Below, one piece after another: positions 24,760 through 36,530 of a stretch of 64,000 nucleotides of DNA. The notes beneath the pieces are model-generated. The model saw nothing but the letters and a program-made list of their open reading frames with translations. It had not been told where the DNA came from and ran no database searches. The DNA lies in NCBI GenBank assembly GCA_018398765.1, contig JAHBMJ010003319.1:5001-69000 (forward strand), given 5' to 3'. Position 1 is the stretch's first letter. Every line of letters starts with the position of its first letter. Source of the DNA: Chromera velia. Lineage: Eukaryota > Sar > Chromeraceae. Made by a program: the position numbers and the translations under genes.

Positions 24760-26152
24760 CTGAAACTGATTGACCCTCAGGTTATTATAGTTTGGCACGA
24801 AAAAGTTGATTGAATGTACGCACACTGTACGTACATCAACACTAGTTATAAAATGTACCCTGAGCGCACATGTTACGGTTAATGTTCTATATGAATGACT
24901 GAGCACTGCCATTCTAATTCACTCATTACTATCATCCTAAACAGTAGGGCTATACCCTAGCAATTACCCCGGGCCCAAGGACTAATAACTGTTGCTAAAT
25001 TCTTTGTTTTTTTCTTTATTTTCATAAATTTATAAATGTATATATTTATTTACTTAATTGTCGTTCAGCCTAGAATTTTCGTTAGTATTCAAGTTATTAT
25101 AATTACTAAATAACTCATATCTAGGCTTGTATAATTAAGTTTAGATTCTGAACTTTAGAAATTCATTTTTTAAAATGTACGTTTTGAGGTTAAAAAATTA
25201 TTTAAACTGTATCTTAAATCTAGACTATACCAATTTTTTAACGACCGATCTGGGAAGCCGCGAAAGTTTTAAATTCAAGTTAATTTAAGATACTCAAAAA
25301 AATGTAATATTTTATGCCTTATATGCAGCAAAACATAACAAAAGCTTATTTTTTAAGCTTTACTCAAAAAATGTATAGTATGTGAATTTGAGTCTATTAA
25401 ATTTCCCCTCTTGGGCCAAGATGGGCCGATTCCGTAAGCTTTTGAATTCGGGGAAGTGCTGAGGTTAACCGGTCCTCTGCATTAAACTTTATGGCCATGG
25501 GAGCATACACATTGGTACGAAAGGTCTCTTCATACATGGTTCTGTTATGAAGGATCTCTTACTGACGGCGCGCTCAGACGCTGTTCTAAAAGCTGCCTGG
25601 GCAAAGCCTGAGCTGCCTGTAGTCTTTTTATTATTTGAAATGATATGCTCACTCTCCTGCATGTCTTCATCTTCCTCCCTCTATCGCACGTCGTCCATCT
25701 GTACAAAAGTAATGGAATGCGTGACTAATCATTCTACTCAGGCTGCATGCATGTGATTATGTGACCCTGCCATAACTACACGCTAAGCCTTGGTGGGTGC
25801 GTTGAAAAAAAGTATCTGATCGAAAGAAGAGAACAAAGAGCCCTGCATAGGTTGATTAGGAGGAATATTACAAGCGCCAAAAAAAAATATGAATCTAAAA
25901 GCAATCACCCAGATTTTCTAAGTACAGTGTTCCTGACGTCTTGTACAAGATTTTGCTATGATAACACACTGTGCAAAAAGAAAAGAGAAGTCATTAATTC
26001 GAGAGGCCGAACAAGAATGCTTCATCCATGGAGTCTCTGCAGATTGTCATTGGAAAGAAACAAAACAAGCTGTATGGCTGATGACAGACCTCTTCCATTA
26101 AAAATTCAGAGGCAAGCATATCTCCTGCCTGCAATTCTGCTTGGAGTGCAAG
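24760..26152. other. Intergenic, first half strongly AT-rich
   Basis: 24900-25420 is AT-rich and gene-free. It contains near 25038-25073 a segment similar to 128-172 (ATATATTTA, CTTAATTGT, GCCTAGA). 25480-26150 is less AT-rich with short open frames only; none is supported as a gene. Confidence 0.5.
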
Positions 26153-26815
26153 CTATGCATCTTGAGTGCTCTGAGAGTGTTTTTTTGGACCCTGGCCTCC
26201 CTTCCCTCCTCCTACAGCTGCAGCAGCGGGAGGAGGGTTGAACTTCTGTTGCCTCTCACGTTTTGGCCTCGGGGATACCGCTGTTGTTTCTTTTCGCTTT
26301 GTTGGCCGTCTGGCGCTCCCATTCCACTTCTTTGAACCAAAGCCCACTGCTTCTTCGATCAGCTCATCATACTCGGCCTCGGACTTTCACCTCTTACTCC
26401 CGCAACGACCAACGACGAAACGCTGCGGATCGGATTCCGGCATCGGACAGGCATCCTTCTCCATAGAGCCCCTACCCCCCCGCCCCTTTACTCCCTCTGT
26501 TCCCTCCTCACTGACATCTCGCCTTTCTTCCACATCCAGACTGTTATCTATCTTAGACTACCCACCCTTCGCATCAGCAAAATCAAATTGCATCCCCTTG
26601 GTCATGTTTGAACACTCCCCCGGCCCTGCTTTGCACTGAAGGGCACGCGAAACAGTGGAGGCGTTGACTCCGACTGCATCTCCTGCCGCCGCCTTGCGCA
26701 TGGAATAAAGAACCTCCGTCTTTCCAGACTCCAAGAAAGTGACCTGGACGGCCTGCTGATGAGGATGGACCTTCTTTCTGATGGTATTGCTGGGTGTGGA
26801 TTTAGGGGGGGAGAT
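26153..26815 (-). pseudogene. Broken gene with NUMOD1-like DNA-binding motif
   Basis: A single minus-strand frame of 221 codons is interrupted by two stops (about 26558 and 26387). Near its start it reads VLYSMRKAAAGDAVG then VNASTVSRALQ and, after a Cys-containing insert, GMQFDFAD. This matches the pattern of the NUMOD1/IENR1 helix-turn-helix (Y-S-I-R-E-A-A, G-V-x-x-S-T-V-S-R-A-L, G-Y-x-F), a DNA-binding module known next to homing-type nucleases and in other eukaryotic and viral genes. The remainder is basic and Ala/Pro/Gly-rich with no nuclease motif seen. It may be a dead gene or a fragment of a mobile gene. The assignment rests on pattern recognition alone. Confidence 0.45.
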
Positions 26816-27299
26816 TTAAGCTGCAGCAGCTGCAGCCTGGACAAAAGGGTGCAGGGTGCGTGAAAGGTCTGGACACGAGAGAGAATCATGAAACAAATAT
26901 ACTACGATCAGAGAAACAGGAAAGAGGAGAAACACGCATGCATGAAGCTGGGGTGCGAGAGGAAAGGGACCGACCGACCCTTACAGTAAAGCAGTCAGGA
27001 ACTCTTTTGTTTCCTGCAGCAGCGCGATGTCCGTGCCTTCTGCCAGCAGCAGCGGAAAAAATTTCCTTTTTCTTTTTCTTCTTCCTGGCACTGGCATCTT
27101 ACACCCCAGGGCTGCAGCACGCAACATAACGAGTCACGGCAGTGAGCAAAAAATCTGCGTATCTAGCCTCTCTACCCCCCTTTCTAGCTGGTCTCTCTGA
27201 AGTATCCCTTTCTGACACATCCCTTCTTCCTTCTACACTAAAATCTTAAATTTAGCCCTTTAGCCTCTGGTCTAGGGGGGGGCACTCTTGGGCTTATAT

Positions 27300-27840
27300 A
27301 GGGTTACAAGTGCAAAAATAACATAAAAAATAAACCAAAAAACATTTGGACGAGCTTTTCACACAAGCTGGAGGTCCAGCATGTTGAGTTACTTCGAAAT
27401 CAATCACTTTTACTGTATAGTTTATATGGTTACATGAGGTTACACCTCTTATTATATATGTCCCCTTACAAGGTTACAGATTACAAGGTTACAGGCGGTC
27501 TTGAGGTCCGTAACCAACCAAAAAGTCAACTTTCAAAAACTCTTTAAATCACTTCAAAAACACTTTAAAATGCATGTAGACGAAGGTTACATCACTTTTG
27601 AAGAGGGTCATTTTAGGTTACAGGTTACAAGGTTATAAGGGGTTTGGCTAATAAAGTATAAAGTGAAAGGAACACATCGTTTTTCGTCAGTTTCTCATGT
27701 AAGCTCAATCAACAGAAGACGTTTTCAATATTTTTAGACATAACCTGACGAAATTGATCGATTGGGACCACTTTTGAAGTAAGGGTAACATTACAGGGGG
27801 GTATACCCTTATGTATAGGGGGTGTTAAAACCTGTAACCC
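27300..27840. repeat. GGTTACA-rich interspersed short repeat
   Basis: The heptamer GGTTACA and close variants (GATTACA, GGTTATA) occur about ten times, irregularly spaced (for example near 27303, 27428, 27437, 27471, 27487, 27493, 27614, 27621, 27628). There is no open frame. It is not a recognised telomeric repeat. Confidence 0.6.
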
Positions 27841-28373
27841 AATATAAGTGCCAGGCCCTAGCCTCTGGTCTGTCTCCTATCTTACCCAGCTCCTTACTCA
27901 TAGCCTCACTGAAGTCAACTCAACTATCTTCCTTTTAGCACACTAATCTATCATACACTATCTACTAGCCTGTATCGTACCCGCCGGACCCCCCTGCTCC
28001 CTTATTCCTATCTAGCTTTGACTGCCAGTTTCTGCTTCCTCAGATTCAAACAGTGGTTAGGTCCCCTGCTTGGTGGCAAGTGATCACTCAAACTAATGGC
28101 TACCCAGTAGCAGAGAAGATATAGATGATGCGTTGGAAAACCGTAGTGGAGGCTTACTAACTCCCTAGCTATACCAGAGAGCTTCCAGACCCCCACTTTG
28201 GCAAACTAATAAATCTGATGCGAGGTACCGTGACTTATCTCATCGAGATAATTTGAAAGGAGCATACACGCTTAGTCTGGTTACCCTCTAAAAGCAAGAT
28301 GAAAGCAGATCTGTGCACCCAGCCTGACATAAAGTCTGACCTCAAATTTGTTTGTCCCGGCCCACAGACATAC

Positions 28374-28377
<4 letters not shown>

Positions 28378-28419
<42 letters not shown>

Positions 28420-28451
28420 ACACACACAGACACACACACACACACACACAC

Positions 28452-28485
<34 letters not shown>

Positions 28486-28487
28486 CA
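28378..28487. repeat. Composite (CA)n(GA)n microsatellite
   Basis: About 70 bases of CA with a few substitutions, then about 35 bases of GA, in intergenic sequence. Confidence 0.95.
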
Positions 28488-29548
28488 TTGAGGCTATGGT
28501 TGAGCAAGCAGGGCACATGGAGACGCACAGAGTCATACCACAGACGGGAGGATTATGATTTGAGATGACCCAGAGATTGAGTGTCTGAAGTACCGTGCGC
28601 TAGACCCTATGATTCGCAAATTGATTGCTTACAGAAACTGGAGGGGGGGAAAGGCTGGAGGCTGCAAGGCTAGCTATAAGGAGAAGGGGGTGGTGGTAAG
28701 GGTCCTAAGGGAAGTTGAAAAAGCTGTTAGAAAAAAAGTAGGTGATTTCTGACTATTTAAAGGTGATGGCCGGGGTGTTTGGCCAACAGAGTGGTAATGA
28801 GCGCTAGAATGAGCGTTGATTCGCGGCATACTACGTCTCATGAATCAGCATCCCAGTCAACATCATTCATGCATGCGTAAGCAATGCCATGCTGCTCCGG
28901 AAATAGAAGAGTTTGAAAAGAAGCATCCTGGTTTGAATTAAGTATAAATCAAAGTGAACTGCTCAGGCCGTTGTAAAGAACCAAACTGCCTCGTGCGTTG
29001 CCGCCGAACGCTAGACGCCTATTTATAAGCCGATGGCGATGGTGTATGATAATTTAGATGATTGTGATAATAATATTTTGCATTAATAAAAACTTTTGAA
29101 CCGATGTATGGTTTGATAACACTTTGATGATTAGTATGTCACTGTATGTGATTTCAAATGGAAACATTGGCTTGAACATTGGATTCTAAATTAGATATTC
29201 TAATTTTAAATTATATTTTATATACCTACTACCTAGTATTTTAATTAGAATAATTGATTAGCATAGCATAGCATTGATGTTCCGGGTTTTGCCCGCGGTC
29301 CACTGCCGGAGGTCGGCTTACACCGTTTGGGATTTGCTCAACCTAGAAAGGAAGCATCAGATTGATTGATTCTAATTGGTTGCCTGGTTAGGGCCTGCTA
29401 GGCCTTCCCGCTATATGTTAAGGTGTCATAATTAAGTTTTTAAAACATATAAAGCTAATTAGGGTTCTACCATGCACCGCTTTGATCTATGCAGATTCTA
29501 GAAGTCGATAAATCATGCAGAAATCGATGTTTAGATCAGTGCCAGCTA
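28488..29548. other. Intergenic, nothing recognised
   Basis: No supported gene. The second half becomes AT-rich (29030-29270). This is the flank into which the Ty1/copia element inserted. Confidence 0.5.
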
Positions 29549-29553
29549 GCTAG

Positions 29554-29996
29554 TGTGAATGTGACAGTCGGGACGCGCAAGGTGGCCGGGGTGTGGACCC
29601 GGACCTCCTGCGTGCGTCATGCATGCATGCTTTCGACTCGCGATTACAGTGCGCATGCATACAAAGATTTGAGTCTGGAGATCAATCAGACTGACTGAGC
29701 AGAGTGTGATTGAGAAGGAGGGGTCCTGACTTTCAGTCTGAGGCCCAAGGAATGAAACACTGCCTCTGTGGGCAGCTCAGAAAGAGATACACGTTTGTTT
29801 ATGCGTGACAGATTGATTGAATTTCTATTCTGGCGGTTAAGAGCAGTCTCCTTTTCTCAACCCGCTTTATTGATCGATTGAAGAACTTTGACGACGCTGG
29901 ACGTCCTTCCCAGTAAGTCAGACTTTCTAGATGTTCGATCGATTTCATCTCCTTCATCTCAATGTTCTAGACAGCTCTAGAGTAAGCACACTCATA
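29554..29996 (+). repeat. 5' LTR of the Ty1/copia element
   Basis: 443 bp, begins TGTGAATGTGAC and ends CACACTCATA. The matching copy lies at 35447-35889. The end can be read as ...CA with a 7-bp duplication (TAGCTAG) or ...TA with a 5-bp duplication (GCTAG). Confidence 0.9.
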
Positions 29997-32900
29997 ATTT
30001 GGTGCTTTTCCAGGCGCAGGCTTGTTTCGATCCGTTTCGATCTGTTTTGATTTTTTGCTCGCTCTTACTCTGTGCTGTCTGAGATGCCCGGAGATCCTCC
30101 TGCTCCCGTTAACGCTGCTGCTGGTGCCAACCAAGCTTCAGGGGTGGCATCAGTTGGTCTTAAGCTTCCTGATCTGAATTGGGTGAATTATCTCCCTGCA
30201 GCGAGCAAGGACCCGAAACACAAGGATGACTGGAAGCTCGATTTCGAGGAGTAGAAGGAGACGTTCTTCGAGAACGCTGGTTTTGTTCTCCGTCCAAAGT
30301 TTGTGCCGGATGAGACAGACCGGAAGTGGTTGTACAGGCTTGCTCTCTTGCGCGGCTTTGTCCACCACCCTGCCCTCAGAAGGGCAGTCCACACCCTGAA
30401 GAAGACCAAGGAGGAGAAGGCTCTCCTCTATGCGATCTCCCTCACTATCCTCAACCCGAAAGAGTCGGAGAAGAGGAAGGCAGAGGAGAAGTATCTGGCG
30501 ATGAAGAGAGAAAGGGGAGAGGATTTATTCACAGCTTTGAACAAGGAGCAGGAGGAGTTGGATTTGGCTGGGGGGAGAGGTTACACCCCTGACGAGAGTA
30601 CGAAGAGACGGGCATTTGAGAGGTCCTGTCTCCCCGGGGAGTGGAACGATTCTGTCGAGAAGGCCTCGATTGAACACCAAACCTATCAGGATGATCTGAC
30701 GTATGATCAGATTAGGCCGTACCTCGTCAGAAAGGCCGAGATTATGTGGTCGAAGAAGGCTGGTTCAGGAGGTGTGTCCAAAGAGTCCAGAAACCCGAGA
30801 CCCCAGACTCACCAGGAGTTTGGGGCTGCCGCCGAGGGCAGATCTGCAGGCAAGGGGAAGGGGAAAGGCCACAACAAGAAGGGGAAGAACAAGAGGGAGG
30901 TGACTCCCTCGTCCTCTTCTGGCAAAGAGGCCGCAGCAGCAGCAGCAGCCTCTGGCAGTGGTCAGTCCCCGTCTGATAGCAAGCCCTGCAAGGGGTGTGG
31001 CTTCACTTTCCACAAGAAGCCTGAGCTTGGCTGCCCTGCAGCCAATGCCACCTGCAACGTCGAGGGCTGTGGTCAGAAGGGTCACTGGGCCCGCGTTTGC
31101 CCGAAGAAGAACAAAGGGGGCAGGCAGGTGCACGGAGCAGCAGCGATCGCGATGAGGTCGGGCACGACCTTCGACATGAGGAGAGATGGATCGAGTGAGG
31201 GGGGTGGGTCGGACGATTGCTCTGACTGTTCTCAGCCCCTGCAGGATTTTTTCTGAGGCGCCCTGCCCCTGGGAGGCATCGCAGCCTCTCCCCAAGCAGC
31301 AGGGCATCTTCTGAAAAGGCTGTAAGGCGGGGCGGGGGGTTCATTCGAGCCACCCTCCACAACGCGAAGAGGTTTGAGGATGAGTGGATTGATGGAGAGG
31401 AGGAGTCAAAAGTGGCAACTCCGATGGAGACGTTCATAGGGGCTGCAGAAGGTAAGGAGTATGACTCCATTATTGCAGACTCTGGTTGTTCTTTTTCTCT
31501 CAGTCCTCCTTCTTTTGAAAAGTTTTCCGTTGGCAAAGAGAAGAGAAGAGTCAATTTTCGTATTGCTTCTGATGTTGCGCCTTTAGTCACCGAGATTGTC
31601 CACACTCTCCATCTCCCTGTGAGAGATAGGCAGAAGAGAGTAAGACTGGTTCCAGACAAGGCAGCGATTGATCCTTCTGTCAGCTGCGCGTTGCTTGCGT
31701 GCGGCAAAAGAGATTTGATATTGAGGAGTGAGAGCGGAAAGCCGAGTTGGGTGAAGCTCAGAGATGTGGACGGCCACGAGTTTCTGGCTGTCCTTGATAT
31801 GAGTGGGCCCGTTCCTACTCTCCCTCTCTACACTGATGAGAAGGAAATTGCTGCTGCCTACGAGAAGAAGATGGGGCATCATAGTGGTGAGTCAGTAGAG
31901 TCTGTTTTTTCTTCTTTTGTTTCTGCTTTTGCGGGGGAGGCGAAAGATGAGAATACTGTCACGCCTGAGAAAAAAAAGCATCTTCTGTACGTTTTGCATT
32001 CCCGTCTTGCACATGCGACAGGAGAGAGACTCTTTGCGACTCTCAAAAAGAAGGGAGTCGGTCTTTTTTTTTCGCTTCAAGAGTGTAGAGATGTGAGAAA
32101 GGAGTGCAAGGCGTGTCGGAAGGTGAATTTCAGACGCCATAGATTGAAAAGAAGAGGGTGGAAGGCGAAAAAGCGAGGGAAAAGAAAGGAAAAGAAGGAA
32201 GGAAAGGCGTCGTCTGCAGTGGGGGGTGCCAGTGAGAGAGAGTCCGATGACTCTTCGGAGAAGTCGGCAGGCTCGAGAGAACAAGGAGGGAAGAAGAAGC
32301 GAAAGATCAAATTCAATTGCATCATCTTCCATGATTTGAAAAACATGAAAAGGAAGGCCTTTGGGGGTTTTCGCTATGTGTCTGTCATTGTTGATCAGGC
32401 TTTTTGGCGTGTGTCTCTCATGGCCCTTCGCAAGAAGGACCATGCTCAGAGGCATCTGCTTTCCTGGACCCGGCGTTGGGAGGTTGCAGGGTTTGGGAAG
32501 CCGTTGATTGTTCGAAGCGACAACGGGGGGGAGTTTTCTGGAGATGAAGAATATCTTCGTGTCTGTTCAGAACTGGGGGTCGGGAATGATTTCGGACCTC
32601 TGGGGACCCCGGAAGTTCAGGCATTTGTTGAGAGAGTGAACCTGTCATTTTTTTCGTTGATGAATAAGGTTCTGTTGCAGGCACGTATTCCTTTCTACAT
32701 GTGGCCAGCTATTTTGCCAGGAGTTGCGAATGCATTGAATGAGGTGGTGTATTCTTCGATTGGTCGGTCTCCGAATGCTTGCATTTATGGTCGGCCGTCT
32801 GGCATTCCCTCTGTTTCTGTGGGTGATGTTGTTCGCATTATAGACCCGTCGTTTCGTTCTCCCTCGGCTCCTTTCGAAAAGAGTGAGCGTGCTCTTTTCA

Positions 32901-35446
32901 GGGGGGTGATGGGGCCGAGGTCGGTTTCAGTCCTTCTTTGCAGAGCAGGTCGATGGAAAGCCCTGCGTGTTCACCCTTTCCACATTGCTGTTGAGGAGTG
33001 GTTGGGGGTGGGGACAAGAGACTTTGATGCAGACAGGAGGGGGATTGACAGAAGGGGGGAAGAAGAGAGTCCGAGTTTGGGAAATGACCTCTTTGTAGGA
33101 TGGGATTTGTCAGATGATAGGACCGATGGTGTTCTCGGTCTGGATGACGCGCGGTCTGACAGGGTGGAGCCAGAGGAGGACATTGATCTCCCTCCTTTGC
33201 AGAGTCCGCCCAGAGGCGTTTGCTCCGCAGTGCTGAAGGGTCTCCTTGTCAGAGACTCCAACGGCGCTCTCTTTCCCGCACAGTTGATTAGGGAAGGAGA
33301 ACGGCAGATGAGAGGGGCGAGCATTTCCCGATTAGAGTGGCGGGAGGATGGGAGTTTCCGTCCGGCTGCTTTTGAGAGAGTTGCGCAGAAAGATATTGTG
33401 GAGAGGTTTGATCTTCCTGAGAACAGGAGTCTCCCCGATGAGATTCTGCACACATTGGCAGAAGATGATTATCCGCCCGAAGACAACCCTCAGCCACCCG
33501 CACAGCCCGACAGTTCCCTTGATGATGCACCCCTTGAGGATGTGCTTGATGAGTTGTTTGGGGTAGATAGGGTGATGGAGCAGGTAGCAGAGGAAGCCAA
33601 TGCAGCTGAGTTTGTCCAATGGTCACAGATGACCAAGAAGCAGTGGAGGCAAGTTGTGAGAGAGAGACGAAGGTGGAGGAGACAGATGACAGAAGAGCGT
33701 GTGAGCAAGTCACTTGACGCGCACTTTGAGATGGCCTGTGCCGTCTTAAAGGCAGAGAAAGCACAAAAGCTCTTGCAGCGTGAGAACGAAGCAAAAGGGC
33801 ACATTCTTGTAACCGAAGAGGAGATAGAGGAAGGTCTTTTCAAAGAGGCAGATAGGAAGGAGCTGACCCGGTGGTGCGCTTCTTCTGTTTTTGATTTGTC
33901 TTCTCAAACCTTGAGTCCTCAACCGGGGGTGAAGGGAATCACTCTCCGGTGGGTTCGGACATGGAAGATGAAAGGGGGGAAGAGAATTGCTAAGTCAAAA
34001 CTCGTTGCCAGGGGGTTCCAAGACCCCCGAGACGCAGAGATTCTCGAGACATACTCAGGGACGGCAGATGCCGGTCTTGCAAGAGTGGCCTTTGTTTGGG
34101 CCCTCAGTCGGGGGTGGGAGGCAGCGAAGGTTGATGTGTTGACTGCCTTCCTGCAGGCACCAATAGAAGATGGTGTGTGGCTTCGTTTGCCGCATGACCT
34201 GCCGGTTGAAGTTTATCCCGGCCTGCGGTGTGGTGTGTTTATCAAGATTGTGAAAGCAGTCTATGAATTGAAAGACGCCCCGAAGAAGTACACTGACTAC
34301 TTCAAGAGAAAGGTTCGTCAGCTTGGATGGACAGAAGTAGCTGAGTCGATTCTTGTCAAGAGAAACAGGAAGGGAGAGCCGATTAGTCTTTGTGTCATGC
34401 ACGTTGACGATCTGTTTGTTTTTTCCCCAAATGTCGATTCGGATGTGTCTGCAATGTGGGAGATTTTCATGATGGACGAACCAGAGAGAATGGACAATGG
34501 TGAATTGCACATGTACGTTGGAATGTCTGTACGCATGCGGCCGGGTGAGATGCTTTTAGATCAGAGTGTCTACATTCTCAATATGGCAGAGTCAGTATCT
34601 GAGGCTGCTCGCAAGCCCATCACTGACAAAGATCTCCTGATTCCCTCCGACAAAGAAGTTGATCTGTTCCTACAGAAGGAGCAGCAGAAAAACACAGGTG
34701 CGATCTGTCCCTACAGAAGAAGCAGCAGAAAAACACAGGTGCGTTGGGTTGGGCTGTGCAAACACAGCCCAATCTTTCTTTTCTGTTCTCTCATCTTTCC
34801 CGCTGCAACACCCGTCCTTCCCCTGCTTCTGTTCTGGCAATGGAAAAAGCTCTATAGCATGTGAAAGAGAAAGCAAAGCCTCTGAGACTAAAGAAAGTGG
34901 GGGGGGTCCCTGTTCTGGTGATCTGGGTGGATGCGTCTTATCAGATGCATCTAAAGGAAGGCCGTCTGGGTTGGGAGATGCAAATTTTGGCAGAAGAGGA
35001 AGTTGTTGATTTAGAGCAGATGAGTGAAGGCAATACAGTGGTCTGGTCCAGTAAGAAGTGTGATCGCAAGCTTGGATCCACTACTTCTGCTGAGTTGCTG
35101 GCAATGAGAGAAGGGGTGAAATGTTCATTTAGAGTCTTTCATCTTATGAAAAAGTTGTGGGGGAAACTTCCAAAAGTTCTCGTTGTGACTGACTCTCAGC
35201 CTCTCACCAATCAGTTAGCGAGTGGACAGTGCAAGAGTGAGCCCAGATTGCAGGGTGAGCTTGAGTACGTGTTGGAAAATTTGGTTGATCTCGGGGCAAC
35301 TGTAAAGTGGGTCTCGACGGGATACCAGAGAGCCGACAGACAGACCAAATTTTTGAAGGTTTGATTGATTGATTGATTGATGTTTTGTTTTGTTTTTCTT
35401 TGCATGAATGCTTTTTTCTGCATATCGGGCATTCATAGGGGGTGAC

Positions 35447-35889
35447 TGTGAATGTGACGGTCGGGACGCGCGAAGTGGCTGGGGTGTGGACCCGGGCCTC
35501 CTGCGTGCGTCATGCATGCATGCTTTCGACTTGCGATTACAGTGCGCATGCATACAAAGATTTGAGTCTGGAGATCGATCAGACTGACTGAGCAGAGTGT
35601 GATTGAGAAGGAGGGGTCCTGACTTTCAGTCTGAGGCCCAAGAAATGAAACACTGCCTCTGTGGGCAGCTCAGAAAGAGATACACGTTTGTTCATGCGTG
35701 ACAGATTGATTGAATTTCCATTCTGGCGGTTAAGAGCAGTCTCCTTTTCTCAACCCGCTTTATTGATCGATTGAAGAACTTTGACGACGCTGGACGTCCT
35801 TCCCGGTAAATCAGACTTTCTAGATGTTTGATCGATTTGATCTCCTTCATCTTAATGTTCTAGACAGCTCTAGAGTAAGCACACTCATA
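35447..35889 (+). repeat. 3' LTR of the Ty1/copia element
   Basis: 443 bp, about 97 percent identical to 29554-29996, preceded by a short purine run (AGGGGG) typical of the polypurine tract position. Confidence 0.9.
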
Positions 35890-35894
35890 GCTAG

Positions 35895-36530
35895 GGTGTT
35901 AGGGTGTTGAAGACCCAGAAAGTAGAAATCTATACATAGAAATAACTTAAAGCAACACTGCTAGACATTAAGTAACACTACCAACATGCATTAATAGGTT
36001 AACTTAAAGTTTAAGTGAGTAATCATCCTAAACATCCAATAGTAACTGTTGGTTTTAAATGGATTATTCACTTTTGTTAACGTATAAGTAGTATACAAAG
36101 ATCTTAGTAGATGTAACTTAAACCGTGTAAAACGAGTATTACAGTAAAATACATGCATGACTACTATAAGTCAATCTGTATCTAGATCTATATAATATAC
36201 TTTTTGAATGCTAGTTTAAATATTTAAATTAATTTCAGCGACCCTTTTGAAAGGCTCATTAAAGAGCTTTTCTTGATTAAATATGCACTACCATTAAGCA
36301 ATTAATATACAAGAATACACGTTAACACGCTATTAATCTATAAACTACCACTTCATACTCAGTGCTTTATAGTACTACCCCAGGTCTACCCTCTGACTTC
36401 CATATGCATAAAACATATAATGAAGGAGAGCGCGTCAGAGTCATAAAGGCGTACTGGCGTAGGTTCCGTAAACTTACAATTAAGACACTGAATTCTACAA
36501 TTTCTAATCAGATACTCTGTCCCGGCCTTC
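35895..36530. other. AT-rich gene-free block
   Basis: AT-rich sequence with no supported open frame, between the Ty1/copia element and the 3' end of the sugar transporter gene. Confidence 0.6.

Larger units (their letters stand above)
29554..35889 (+). mobile_element. Ty1/copia LTR retrotransposon
   Basis: Full-length layout of 6336 bp: 5' LTR, gag-like region (roughly 30.1-31.3 kb) with a CCHC-type zinc knuckle, pol region (roughly 31.4-35.4 kb) in copia order, and 3' LTR. The pol parts are an aspartic protease (DSGCSFS), integrase, reverse transcriptase (KLVARGFQ and a VDD catalytic motif), and RNase H. Integrase before reverse transcriptase assigns it to Ty1/copia. The element is flanked by a direct duplication (GCTAG; 29549-29553 and 35890-35894). 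The two LTRs differ at about 15 of 443 positions (roughly 3 percent), which suggests a fairly recent insertion. The coding region carries about three interruptions, so this copy is a fossil. Confidence 0.9.

Noticed and set aside
27300-27840. GGTTACA cluster as internal telomere repeat
   Set aside because: Spacing is irregular and the unit does not match a known telomere repeat.
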